Positions 12,474-21,305 of a DNA stretch of 26,287 nt are shown here, piece after piece (the stretch's first letter is position 1; the number at the start of each line of letters is the position of its first letter). The DNA lies in the IMG/VR virus record IMGVR_UViG_3300028418_000024, positions 1 to 26,287 of that record; one strand, written 5' to 3'. Under the pieces are notes generated by a model. It had not been told where the DNA came from, made no database searches, and worked only from the letters and a program-made list of their open reading frames with translations. The stretch comes from a virus. A program made the position numbers and the translations under genes.

Positions 12474-15400
12474 TTATTCTTTTATTAAAAATGTACTTGC
12501 TGATGTAGCAATACCTATTTCTTTATGAGTTGATGTATCTACAGTTGCTGATGATGAAATAATACCATCATCTTTTTTTACTTGTATTTTTTGAGCAATA
12601 GTTAATCCACTTTGGTTGTCATCTTCTGTTCCTTGTAATTTAATTGTAACAGTTGCATTAGCACTAACACTTGATTGAGCAATACCAATATAACTATCAT
12701 TTATGTCATATTTAATTGCACCCCAAACACCAGCATGACCTCCAATATTGTTGTAATCTCTATTTTGAGTAGCCCAACCTATATCTGAACCATTATCACC
12801 ACTATCGCAAGTTTCCATTTGTGAATATTCATAAGAACTAACATAAAGTTGATGATAGGTGCTAAATTCTGATGTAACAGCTGATGATATTCCATCACTT
12901 AAATTTCTAATACCATAATAAATACGACCTTTATCGCTATTAGATGATTGTGTGCTGTCATAATACATGTGCATTATATACAATTTGCCTTGCACAACAC
13001 GAGCAGAAATATCTAATTTATGACTTTCAGAACTGTTTGAATTTATACGCACTATTTCATTAAATGAACCACTTGTAACAGTTATATCACCAGAGTTTAA
13101 ACCATCTGCACTTGCGTCATTAGGGTTAAATTTTGGAGCATATATTTTTTTATCCCTAACCATAAAACATCTTCCAACACCTGTTTCTGTAATAACAAGG
13201 TCTATTGCTGTGTCATCTTTATATCCCCAATTTGCAGTATTAATAGTTGTTCCACCAGAGTCTGTTGTAGATATATCAACAAAATTAGAAGATGTACCTA
13301 AACCTGTATAAGAATTTGAGTTAAAATAAAGCCTCCAAACTCTTACCTTATTATCAACCCAATTAAATTTTCTTGCATAATAAAAACTTGGAACTGTTGG
13401 GTGAGCAACAATACTATGTGCTGCTGGATAGCTAAGATAGTTATATTGACTTGCATTGATTGAATTTACTACAACATGATAATTATATTTATCATTAGCA
13501 GAACCATTTGGTCTAATAAAAAACCTAGAATTATACATTTGTATATAATATTCTGCGTTAAGAGCACCAAATCCTGCAACATAAGTTCCTGCGGGTTTTG
13601 TTGTAGCACTTTGACTATTTTCTCTTATATATGACCAATCTCCAGTAGCAGACACTAAAGATGGATTGTTGCCATTATAGTTACGGAGATAACTATTATT
13701 CATATTACCCATAGATTTTTGAATGCCAAAGGCAGAACCATTAAATGTTGCTGTGCCATATCTACAATATCCACTATTACTACTGCCACCACTTCCAACA
13801 ATAACAAACATTTCATTACCTTCAAAATCTTTAACTCTATGTAATTTAACTATCCCCATATCTTCTGATACAAGCACTTGTTCTGAACCCCATGTAATAG
13901 TAGTACCTGATTTTGTACCTACTTTATAAGAAGCATAATAACTACTTGAGCCTCTTCTAAAAGTTACAATATATTTATCATATTGTTCAGAATAAACTAT
14001 ATGAGGATTGTTTCCGTTATTAGGATAAAGGTCAAAATTATCTGTTGTAGCTCCTGATGTGTGACTAAGATTTGCTGTATCTACCCAATTTTTAGCAAGA
14101 CCTACTTTGCCATCAGAGTAAAGACCCACAGGTTGTCCTGCTGTAATTGCATATTTAGCTGTCTTGTCAACACTACCACCTGAAGCTGGTAAATTTGTTA
14201 GTTGTGAACCATCTACGGCAGGTAGCTTGGCATTACTATCTAATTGAACAGCATTAGTTGCTGATGTACCTGCTGCTAATGTTGCGGCAGTTCCTAATCC
14301 TAAATTAGTTCTAGCTGTACTTGCACTTGCTAAATCTGATAAATTTGATGCTTTTGCAGCCGCATTATCGGCTTTCGTTCCTTGTGCTGAAGTAGCATAA
14401 TCAGTAGAAGCTGTTGTAGCAGCAGTTCCTAATCCTAATGTTGTTCTTTGTGCTGCAGCGTCTGCGTCATCTAATAGGGCTTTACCTGCTGCGGTTAAAT
14501 CGTAAACACCTGCAGAACCACTTCCTGTAAATTGTATGCCTTTGTCGGCAGCAGAAGTAAGTCCTGCAATAGCGGTTAATTCTGCGTCATCTAGTCCTTG
14601 CACACTTGCGGCAGGGGTTGTTACATAATTACCCATATAGGCATGACTAGAACATTCATAATACAAAACATTTGGTGTAGCATCATCAACCGCAATCGTT
14701 GTATATGCACCTGAACTACCTGCAGTACCATTTGTTGTTACGCCTGATGTGTAAGCCTCAGCTTTTGCAGCGTCTTTATAAAATCTTAGTGGGTGTCCAC
14801 TATTAGAACTATGTGCTTGGTCAAACTTGTAAAAATATTCTGTGTTTGCAGTTGTACCATCAACACCTTGTAATTGTAATGCAGGGCTTTCAATACCATT
14901 TAAGAAATATGCACTAGAACTACCATCACCATTATAAGGGTGTGCTGCAGTTTTTGATGCTACTGTTACAGTATATGTAATAGGAGAACTTGCTGAACCA
15001 TATAAACCAAATTGTGCATTTAAGTTAGTTAATTGACTACCATCAAGAGCAGGTAATTTACCATTACTATCAAGTTGTGGAATATTGTTTGCACTTGTTC
15101 CAACATTTAAAACGGCAGATGTTCCTAAACCTAAATTAGTTCTAGCTGTGCCAGCATTAGCAACATCAGATAAATTATTTCCTGTTGCTAAAAATCCACT
15201 AGAGCTAAATGAGCCTTGTGTCCACGCAGAACCATTCCAAACAAACAGTTGATTGCTTGATGTATTCCAATATAAAGCACCTGTAACTAAAGCGTCACCA
15301 TCATTGTCAACAGTAGGTGCTGATGACTTTTGACCCAAATATATATCTGTAAAACTATCTAATGATGAAGCGGCAGAAGTAGCACTTGCAGCCGAAGCCG

Positions 15401-16622
15401 TAGCAGAACTTGCACTAGCGGTAGCAGAAGTTGCTGATGCAGTTGCAGAAGTTGCGGCAGCCGAAGCTGATGTTGCGGCAGCAGTACCTGAACCTGCTAT
15501 ATCATCTACATATTTTTTTCTAGCAGCGTCATTATCTGCAGTTGGTGCAGCAAGACCTGTAACTTTGTTATCACCCATAGCAAGGTTGCCAGACAATGTA
15601 CCACCACTTAGATTAAGTTTTAGTGCGTCTGCAGTATCTACATAAGTTTTTGTTGTAGCGTCATTTGCACTTGATGGAGCTTTTAATCCACTAACAGTAT
15701 TGGAATTAGCGTCTATATCGCCTGTCATAGTACCACCTGCAAGTGGTAATTTAGCGGCTATTGAATTTGTAATTGTAGTTGAGAAACTAGCGTCATCACC
15801 TAATGCTGCGGCTAATTCATTTAATGTGTTTAATGCTGCAGGTGCGGAGTCAACTAATCCTGATACTTCGGTGTCAACATAGCCTTTTGTAGCTGCATCT
15901 GTAGAACCAGAGGGCGTGGCAAGTCCTGTAATTGTTTGAGATGTTGTACTGTCCATATCAAGTGTGCCATTTATGGTCACATTGTTAAATGTTGATGTAC
16001 CACTTGTTGCTGTAACATTACCATCTATTGCACCGACAAACTTAGTATTTGCAGTTATTGTTGTTCCTGTAACTGCGGCAGGGGTTGTACCACCTACGAC
16101 ACCATCTACTGTTCCTGTAACATTGCCTGTAAGATTGCCTGCAAAATTTGTATTAGCAGTAATAACTGTGCCTGTAATAGCCGCAGGAGTATTTGCACCT
16201 ATAACGCCATCTATATTACCACCTGATATTGTTACAGAAGAACCTAAATTTGCTGTTGAACTTGCGGCTAATGTTGTAAAAGCTCCTGTGCTTGCACTAG
16301 CACCACCAATAGGTGTTCCGTCTATTGTTCCACCATTAATGTCAACTTTAGCAATAACAACCGACCCTGTACCATTAGGAGTAAGGTTTAGGTCACCATT
16401 AGTATCTAAAGTAACAATGGTATTTCCATCAAGATGAAGGTTGTCTATTTTTATTGTTGATAATGCTTGTGTGCCTAAATTAATGTCAGCAACTTGTTTC
16501 ATTATTTCACGCATTGCGTTATTTATATTACTTGGTGAGCAACCTTCACTAATATCTATACTGTTTATATCAGTATTAGATGAAGCTGTGTCTGACCATG
16601 TGGTAATGTTTGTTTTGCTCAT
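12474..16622 (-). CDS. Tail fibre protein, 1382 aa
   Basis: The largest gene here, predicted to bind host receptors. Residues 1-50 contain the fibre-base pattern WSDTASSNTDI then EGCSPSNINNAMREIMKQV. Residues 60-300 are repetitive beta-strand units (VTGTVDGVVG and ITANTKFVGAIDGNVT types) as in trimeric fibre shafts. Residues 378-420 are an Ala/Ser/Thr linker. NLSD..ARTNLGLGT..LDSN.KLP..DGSQLTNL modules occur at 483-534 and 759-813. Between them, about 545-675, is a cupredoxin-like domain with His610, Cys657, His660 and Met663. Residues 820-1310 are rich in Tyr, Trp, Asn and Gly with repeated strand pairs and may be a beta-propeller-like receptor-binding head. The end (QGTEDDNQSGLTIAQKIQVK) is a short beta cap. 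AGGAGT precedes the ATG. Confidence 0.88.
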   Translation of the reverse strand: MSKTNITTWSDTASSNTDINSIDISEGCSPSNINNAMREIMKQVADINLGTQALSTIKIDNLHLDGNTIVTLDTNGDLNLTPNGTGSVVIAKVDINGGTIDGTPIGGASASTGAFTTLAASSTANLGSSVTISGGNIDGVIGANTPAAITGTVITANTNFAGNLTGNVTGTVDGVVGGTTPAAVTGTTITANTKFVGAIDGNVTATSGTSTFNNVTINGTLDMDSTTSQTITGLATPSGSTDAATKGYVDTEVSGLVDSAPAALNTLNELAAALGDDASFSTTITNSIAAKLPLAGGTMTGDIDANSNTVSGLKAPSSANDATTKTYVDTADALKLNLSGGTLSGNLAMGDNKVTGLAAPTADNDAARKKYVDDIAGSGTAAATSASAAATSATASATSATASASSATASAASATSAASSLDSFTDIYLGQKSSAPTVDNDGDALVTGALYWNTSSNQLFVWNGSAWTQGSFSSSGFLATGNNLSDVANAGTARTNLGLGTSAVLNVGTSANNIPQLDSNGKLPALDGSQLTNLNAQFGLYGSASSPITYTVTVASKTAAHPYNGDGSSSAYFLNGIESPALQLQGVDGTTANTEYFYKFDQAHSSNSGHPLRFYKDAAKAEAYTSGVTTNGTAGSSGAYTTIAVDDATPNVLYYECSSHAYMGNYVTTPAASVQGLDDAELTAIAGLTSAADKGIQFTGSGSAGVYDLTAAGKALLDDADAAAQRTTLGLGTAATTASTDYATSAQGTKADNAAAKASNLSDLASASTARTNLGLGTAATLAAGTSATNAVQLDSNAKLPAVDGSQLTNLPASGGSVDKTAKYAITAGQPVGLYSDGKVGLAKNWVDTANLSHTSGATTDNFDLYPNNGNNPHIVYSEQYDKYIVTFRRGSSSYYASYKVGTKSGTTITWGSEQVLVSEDMGIVKLHRVKDFEGNEMFVIVGSGGSSNSGYCRYGTATFNGSAFGIQKSMGNMNNSYLRNYNGNNPSLVSATGDWSYIRENSQSATTKPAGTYVAGFGALNAEYYIQMYNSRFFIRPNGSANDKYNYHVVVNSINASQYNYLSYPAAHSIVAHPTVPSFYYARKFNWVDNKVRVWRLYFNSNSYTGLGTSSNFVDISTTDSGGTTINTANWGYKDDTAIDLVITETGVGRCFMVRDKKIYAPKFNPNDASADGLNSGDITVTSGSFNEIVRINSNSSESHKLDISARVVQGKLYIMHMYYDSTQSSNSDKGRIYYGIRNLSDGISSAVTSEFSTYHQLYVSSYEYSQMETCDSGDNGSDIGWATQNRDYNNIGGHAGVWGAIKYDINDSYIGIAQSSVSANATVTIKLQGTEDDNQSGLTIAQKIQVKKDDGIISSSATVDTSTHKEIGIATSASTFLIKE
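14187..14348 (-). repeat. Second copy of the fibre NLSD-LGLGT module
   Basis: Encodes fibre residues 759-812. It repeats, with divergence, the module at 15021-15182 (residues 481-534): NLSD, ARTNLGLGT, then LDSN.KLP and DGSQLTNL at the same spacing. This points to internal duplication flanking the cupredoxin-like domain. A shorter partial copy (RTTLGLGTAATTAST) lies at about residues 726-740. Confidence 0.7.
14598..14990 (-). other. Cupredoxin-like domain inside the tail fibre
   Basis: Corresponds to fibre residues about 545-675. The sequence has a GHPLRFY strand (His610), a GSSGAYTTIAV strand and a LYYECSSHAYMGN loop (Cys657, His660, Met663). The C-x2-H-x2-M loop plus an upstream His is the ligand layout of type 1 copper proteins such as plastocyanin, where the loop is C-x2-H-x4-M. 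Domain assignment is by pattern only. Confidence 0.5.
15363..15491 (-). repeat. Ala/Ser/Thr low-complexity linker in the tail fibre
   Basis: Encodes fibre residues 378-420, repeats of SATASA/TSATAS type. Similar stretches separate shaft domains in other phage fibres and can change length by slippage. Confidence 0.7.
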
Positions 16623-16638
16623 TTTGTACTCCTAATTA

Positions 16639-18696
16639 CTATAAATTATCTTCTGCAATATTTCTTGATGTTTCTTGTATTAAAGATGTTGGGTTTCCTA
16701 TAATTGCTTGTTGTGAAATTTTACCTGTCGCAATAAGTGTTTGGACAATTTTCTCATAAACTTTATCATAGCCAGAAATTTTAATATCACTTTTTATCTT
16801 TAACAATTCTTCTGGGCTTGCGGCAGTCATAAATTCATACACTCTATCAGCATAACCTCGTTGATAAAGTTCTGGTTTTGATGCAACATCTTTTGTAGAT
16901 ATTAATTTTTTTATAATTTCTGATTTTGACATATTAGCTATATCTTTACTTTCCGTTATTATTTTATTTGCCCTTGAAATTTTTTCAGCAGTATTTGATT
17001 TGTTTAAAACTGAATTGCTAGTATTTTTCATTTTTACAATATCAGTTAAATTATTAATTAATTTATCGCCTTCACTCTTGCCTAATATAATTCTTAAAAA
17101 ATCTCTATTGTTTGGTGTTTTTATAACATTTAAGGCAGGATTTGCACCCATGCCCTCAACACCTGTGTTAACTGTTTGTGTTAATCTTTGTTCAAAAAAA
17201 TTATACACACCTTGTTGAAATGATGTCTTTTCACTTTTTGATAAATTATCCATAATATATTGTAATTCTTCAACTGTTTGTATTTTTTGAAAATTATAGC
17301 CATCATCTAATGCTTTTATTACTTCACTATCACCAGCAAATTCGTCACGAGCTTTTTTATATGCAGGATTTTTACTATCTAACCAAGATAAATAATCATT
17401 TAAGTTTCTTGTTCTTATACCTTTTTCAGTATTATCAATAGCAACCTCACCTTTAGCTTTACCGGTCTGCAAGGCTTTGCCATATCCCATTTTAATATAA
17501 TGTAATAATTCAGTTTTCATTTCTATTATTTCATTATTTTTGCCATCAACAATTTTACCATTTTTAATAAAAACTTTAGGCATTTTTACACCATCAAGTT
17601 TTGCTAAAGTTAATGCTCTTTCAAAGGCTTCTTCAAAATCAGGTTTTGAAATAATATTTTGAAATTCAATATCATTTTTAATATTTATTTTTTTTGCGTT
17701 TGCTATCTTATAAATTGCATCTGCTTTGACACCCCTCGTGTGTAACAATTTTTTTAAGGTTTCAAACCTTAAACCTGTTTCTGGAAAGGCAATTTCAAGT
17801 TCACTTTTTACTCTTTTATTTAATGTATTGTTTCTATTTTTAAAAAAGTTTCTTATATCTCTTGCTTTGTTATTTTCGCCAAGAACTTTTGCAGCAATAA
17901 TCATCATTTGGTCATCATCAACTTCAGGTGCATCAATTAAAGAATAACCTTTTTTATTTTTTTTAATTACATTTTCAAAAAAAGTATCTATATTTTGACC
18001 GCTAGTTTCAATAAGTTCTCTTAATTCTTTTTCGGCTCGTTTTTTTCCTAATTTTGATGCTCGGCTTCTTCTCAAGGATATTAGATTTGATGCACCATCA
18101 CCTAATGGTACTGCAATAGTATTAAAAACACCTGAAATAAAAGCATCTCTTGCAGCATTAAGTCCTTTTGATTGTAAAGTTTCAGGTACATTAATTTTTC
18201 CATCTTCCCTTAATATAACTTCACCTTCACCAACACCATAAATGCCACCTTCAATAACTCTTGTTCCAATTCTTGCTTTTTTACTTTTTCCTTTTTCAAA
18301 TTTGCTAAAAACTCTGCCTAATGGATTTGCAAAAAAACCAGCACCTTCCTCTATCGTTGATTGAATTGGAAAGTTTTGTCTTTGAAAATCTTTTGTTTTA
18401 TCTGCTAATACAGCACCTTCACCTATTGTTAAATCTTTACTAAGTAAACCTTGCAGTCCTCCAGCAAAATCATCAGCAAAAGCTGATGATACACCACTTA
18501 AAACAGGTGATAATCTAGGTGAAATAATTGATGTTTTACCTCTTAAACTTGGTGCAAGTTTATAGCCCTCAGGTAAAATTTTATTATTTTTAAATTCATT
18601 ATATATATCAAGTGCTTCTGATGAACTTACATTAACACCTTTTGGTGTTGTTAATGTAAATTCTTGATTGTCTTTTTCAAAAGAATATTTAGACAT
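16639..18696 (-). CDS. Predicted internal virion (ejection) protein, 685 aa
   Basis: A large virion protein by context and composition. Residues 60-160 are Gly/Ala-rich and weakly hydrophobic, with SSAFADDFAGGLQGLL and EEGAGFFANPLGRVFSKFE, a pattern I know from marine podovirus ejection proteins that enter the host envelope with the DNA. The remaining 500 residues are charged and helical, rich in Lys, Asn and Glu. No lytic transglycosylase or peptidase motif is visible. AGAGGG lies eight bases before the ATG, and the gene starts one base after the stop of the preceding gene. Confidence 0.65.
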   Translation of the reverse strand: MSKYSFEKDNQEFTLTTPKGVNVSSSEALDIYNEFKNNKILPEGYKLAPSLRGKTSIISPRLSPVLSGVSSAFADDFAGGLQGLLSKDLTIGEGAVLADKTKDFQRQNFPIQSTIEEGAGFFANPLGRVFSKFEKGKSKKARIGTRVIEGGIYGVGEGEVILREDGKINVPETLQSKGLNAARDAFISGVFNTIAVPLGDGASNLISLRRSRASKLGKKRAEKELRELIETSGQNIDTFFENVIKKNKKGYSLIDAPEVDDDQMMIIAAKVLGENNKARDIRNFFKNRNNTLNKRVKSELEIAFPETGLRFETLKKLLHTRGVKADAIYKIANAKKINIKNDIEFQNIISKPDFEEAFERALTLAKLDGVKMPKVFIKNGKIVDGKNNEIIEMKTELLHYIKMGYGKALQTGKAKGEVAIDNTEKGIRTRNLNDYLSWLDSKNPAYKKARDEFAGDSEVIKALDDGYNFQKIQTVEELQYIMDNLSKSEKTSFQQGVYNFFEQRLTQTVNTGVEGMGANPALNVIKTPNNRDFLRIILGKSEGDKLINNLTDIVKMKNTSNSVLNKSNTAEKISRANKIITESKDIANMSKSEIIKKLISTKDVASKPELYQRGYADRVYEFMTAASPEELLKIKSDIKISGYDKVYEKIVQTLIATGKISQQAIIGNPTSLIQETSRNIAEDNL

Positions 18697-18697
18697 A

Positions 18698-19873
18698 TTA
18701 TGTACCCTCTGATACTTCTTTAAAGTTTAATAAACCATCATTATTTTCAGTATTAGATAAACCTTTAAATTGTTCTTTTAAATTTTCAACTTCACCGGCA
18801 AATTCTTGAGTTAATTTGTTAGTCGCTATCATTTCTAATTCTGGGTGTGTTTTAGAACCACCAAATTGTGAACTTACTTCCACATATAATGCTTGATAAC
18901 GAATTTGCCTTCTTTGAGCAATTTTAAGGGCATTTATTAATAATTGATTTGATTCTTTAGATTTACCTAATGTTGGTGCTGCCGCTTGAACAAACGCCAA
19001 ATCTCTATCAGTTGGATTTACACCTAACATTTTTACTAGAGGTAAAACTAAATTATTACTTAAAGCGTCAAAACTTGTTAATTGTGAAAGTTGTGTTCTT
19101 CCTTCTTCATCAACTAAACCAAAAGCATCAAACAATCCAAGTGCGTATTTTCTTATACCAGATAAAGCACCTGTATCAAAATTAGGGTCATCTAACATTG
19201 ATTGCATAATGTCTATATTTGGCAATGCTTCACGAGCTGCATTTGCTTTTTCAGTCATAGTTTTATAAGCGGTAAGTTTTGCTTCTTGTTGTAATGGATT
19301 AACTTGTTTAACATACTTATCCATATATTCTTCCAAAGGAATATTCATTGCTTTAGCAACTTTTTCATAACTTGTTCTTGTGTCTTTTTCATCACCATAT
19401 TTTGCTTTTCTATAAGCACCCATTGGGTCTGCTTGAACATTTGAGCCCATTGGTCTAGCCGCACCCATTCTATTAAATTCTTGTGCCATTGCTAACATTG
19501 GTGCTGCTTCTGTATATGCTCTTTCAAGCCTATTAAATATTCCTTTGTTAGCAGTTCTAGGTGGTTGGATTTGTTGAGCAATAGTTGGTGGTTGCACACC
19601 TTGTCTAGGTGTTGTTCTTAAATCTACATTTGGTGAAGCAGGTAGGTTTCTTAATGATAAAGTGTCCACATTAGCAGGTGGTGTTGGCGTTTGTGGTAAC
19701 ATTGGTCTTGGCGTAATGCCAAGAGGGTTATTACCCATATTTTGCATTGAACTTTGTAAAAGACCACCCAATGACGCATTTGCTGTACTTGCCGATATTT
19801 GGTCAAGCATATTTAATCTTTTTTGTTTTTCTTGTGGGGGTAGATTTGAATTTAATATTTCTTGTCTTGTCAT
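18698..19873 (-). CDS. Predicted internal virion/structural protein, 391 aa
   Basis: I start the protein at MTRQEILNSNLPPQEKQKRL (ATG at 19873); a longer open frame to 19927 would run into the preceding gene and lacks support. Residues 30-130 are Pro/Asn/Thr-rich and probably disordered. The C-terminal half is helical with a pattern (QLTSFDALSNNLVLPLVKML, NPTDRDLAFVQAAAPTLG) that recurs in structural proteins of marine podoviruses. GGGA is about nine bases upstream and the gene lies one base after the preceding stop. It is likely a partner of the 685-residue protein in DNA ejection; no enzyme motif seen. Confidence 0.65.
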   Translation of the reverse strand: MTRQEILNSNLPPQEKQKRLNMLDQISASTANASLGGLLQSSMQNMGNNPLGITPRPMLPQTPTPPANVDTLSLRNLPASPNVDLRTTPRQGVQPPTIAQQIQPPRTANKGIFNRLERAYTEAAPMLAMAQEFNRMGAARPMGSNVQADPMGAYRKAKYGDEKDTRTSYEKVAKAMNIPLEEYMDKYVKQVNPLQQEAKLTAYKTMTEKANAAREALPNIDIMQSMLDDPNFDTGALSGIRKYALGLFDAFGLVDEEGRTQLSQLTSFDALSNNLVLPLVKMLGVNPTDRDLAFVQAAAPTLGKSKESNQLLINALKIAQRRQIRYQALYVEVSSQFGGSKTHPELEMIATNKLTQEFAGEVENLKEQFKGLSNTENNDGLLNFKEVSEGT

Positions 19874-19874
19874 T

Positions 19875-20633
19875 TTAATTTCCCATAAATCCTTTAATGC
19901 CTGTTCCAATACCAACAATACTACCAATAGTTCCTAACGCTTGGTTAAATGGATTGTATTGATAAGGTGAACTTTTTGAACCATAATTTCCTGCAGCAGT
20001 TCCAACTTGACCTAAGAATTGATTTAAGTTTTGTGCAGGTGCTGATTGAAGGAAATTAAATCTATCCATATTAGCTAAAATATCTCTTTGTGCTTGTTGT
20101 TGTCTTACTTGACCAACTTTAGCTAAGTTTGAATAATCAGTATAATCTTGGTTAGCAAGAGCAGGTACATTAGACAACATAGCATTTTGTCTGCTTCTTT
20201 CGTTTTCATAATTTTTATAATAGACATCACTAAGGGCGTTTGTAAGGGCGTTTTGATTGTAAGCTGACCCCAATCTACCTGCTTGTGAAAAAGTGCCTTG
20301 TACCCTATCCGTTACAGGGTCAACAACGGCTCTTTGAAAATAAGGATTTGTGTTTGCGTTTAAAAAATTACCTTGAAGTGTATTTAATGCTAAATCTTGC
20401 CCTTGTCTTTGTAATGGTGAACCTGACAATGCCCTATTAGTTTGCAAATTCATAGCCATTTGTTGTTCAGGGCTAAAACCTGCAACAGTATTTTCTGGAA
20501 AATAGTTTAAACCTCCGCCCTCACCATAAAGTCTTTGGGCTTCATTTGCTCCATAGGCTAAAAATGGTGCTGCATACGCAGGGGGGTTTGTAGTTGAAAC
20601 TGATGTTCCTGTTTTATCGCCACCTATACTCAT
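19875..20633 (-). CDS. Conserved podovirus virion protein, 252 aa
   Basis: Starts MSIGGDKTGTSVSTTNPPAY. The central part is Gln/Asn/Ala-rich and helical, with SQAGRLGSAYNQNALTNALS, NPYFQRAVVDPV and ANQDYTDYSNLAKVG, a pattern typical of a widespread family beside tail-tube and ejection genes. The end is Gly/Ile-rich (GSIVGIGTGIKGFMGN), weakly membrane-seeking. These traits fit an ejected or tail-tube-internal protein. GGAG lies six to seven bases before the ATG, which overlaps the previous stop as TAATG. Confidence 0.65.
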   Translation of the reverse strand: MSIGGDKTGTSVSTTNPPAYAAPFLAYGANEAQRLYGEGGGLNYFPENTVAGFSPEQQMAMNLQTNRALSGSPLQRQGQDLALNTLQGNFLNANTNPYFQRAVVDPVTDRVQGTFSQAGRLGSAYNQNALTNALSDVYYKNYENERSRQNAMLSNVPALANQDYTDYSNLAKVGQVRQQQAQRDILANMDRFNFLQSAPAQNLNQFLGQVGTAAGNYGSKSSPYQYNPFNQALGTIGSIVGIGTGIKGFMGN

Positions 20634-21013
20634 TATAAACTCCTTATTGAAATTGTACCTACTTCTTCATAGGCTCTATCTTTATCTTTTACTCTTGACC
20701 AACCTTTGCGACCCATAATCATTGATTTTTTACAACCAATAGATTTAGCCCACTCACAAATTGGCTTTTCCATTTCTTTTAGTTCTTCTAAGTCACCACC
20801 ACCTAACCAAAATCTTAACATTTTGTATTTAGGGTATGTGACTATTTCAGTTACACAAGCTGACTTTTGACCTGTCCAAAGTTGTGCATCATTTCTTGTA
20901 ATTGCATAATAAATATCTTTTTCAGTATGCGTATCAATGCCTCTATCTAATGCTTCCAAAATATATTTTCGTGACTTTAGCCACGCTTCTTTATCCAATG
21001 ATGATGTATTCAT
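20633..21013 (-). CDS. Conserved phage protein, GNAT-like fold possible, 126 aa
   Basis: I begin the protein at MNTSSLDKEAWLKSRKYILE (ATG at 21013) because the frame upstream only mirrors the preceding gene. It contains SACVTEIVTYPKYKMLRFWL then GGGDLEELKEMEKPICEWAK and GCKKSMIMGRKGWSRV. This order is known to me from short phage proteins with an acetyltransferase-like fold but no confirmed activity, located with internal virion genes. It overlaps the 104-aa gene by 23 bases and has no strong ribosome-binding site. Confidence 0.65.
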   Translation of the reverse strand: MNTSSLDKEAWLKSRKYILEALDRGIDTHTEKDIYYAITRNDAQLWTGQKSACVTEIVTYPKYKMLRFWLGGGDLEELKEMEKPICEWAKSIGCKKSMIMGRKGWSRVKDKDRAYEEVGTISIRSL

Positions 21014-21305
21014 ATTGTCTTGATGTTCCACTACTATTATGTGTAATTGTAAAAGAACCATTTGTTCTTGTTGATACAAATAAACTTGTTAATTCACTTG
21101 CGGCATTACTTGATTTTGGCATAAACAAAACAACGCTGTTTTCACTTGCACGAGCATCATTTACTGTTGTTGTAGAAGATGAGGTTTGCAAGGTAACGCT
21201 ACCGGTAGAATTTAATCCGCCATCTATTGTTCTGTTAACTATTTCAGCAACTAATCTAGGGTCACCACCGGCTTGTGGTAACTTTCTATATTGATTGTCT
21301 GCCAT
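20991..21305 (-). CDS. Conserved beta-rich virion protein, 104 aa
   Basis: Opens MADNQYRKLPQAGGDPRLVA then EIVNRTIDGGLNSTGSVTLQ, followed by Ser/Thr strands with ASENSVVLFMPKSSNAASEL and a final QYEYIIIG. This is a common marine phage pattern (a helix naming 'DPR..AEIVN', then a beta barrel), without assigned function; a tail or decoration component is likely. AAGG lies four bases before the ATG, which immediately follows the nozzle gene stop. Confidence 0.65.
   Translation of the reverse strand: MADNQYRKLPQAGGDPRLVAEIVNRTIDGGLNSTGSVTLQTSSSTTTVNDARASENSVVLFMPKSSNAASELTSLFVSTRTNGSFTITHNSSGTSRQYEYIIIG

Noticed and set aside
15964-16437. Long open frame (157 codons) on the plus strand opposite the tail fibre
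   Set aside because: It is the mirror of the repetitive Thr/Gly/Ala codons of the fibre; no ribosome-binding site and a biased Val/Pro/Ala composition.
12474-16622. Diversity-generating retroelement acting on the tail fibre
   Set aside because: No reverse transcriptase gene and no template/variable repeat pair were seen in the window.
18698-19927. N-terminal extension of the 391-aa protein to 19927
   Set aside because: It would overlap the preceding gene by 53 bases; the ATG at 19873 fits the junction and has a GGGA upstream.
20633-21079. N-terminal extension of the 126-aa protein to 21079
   Set aside because: The extra residues are the out-of-frame reading of the preceding gene; the internal ATG at 21013 is preferred.
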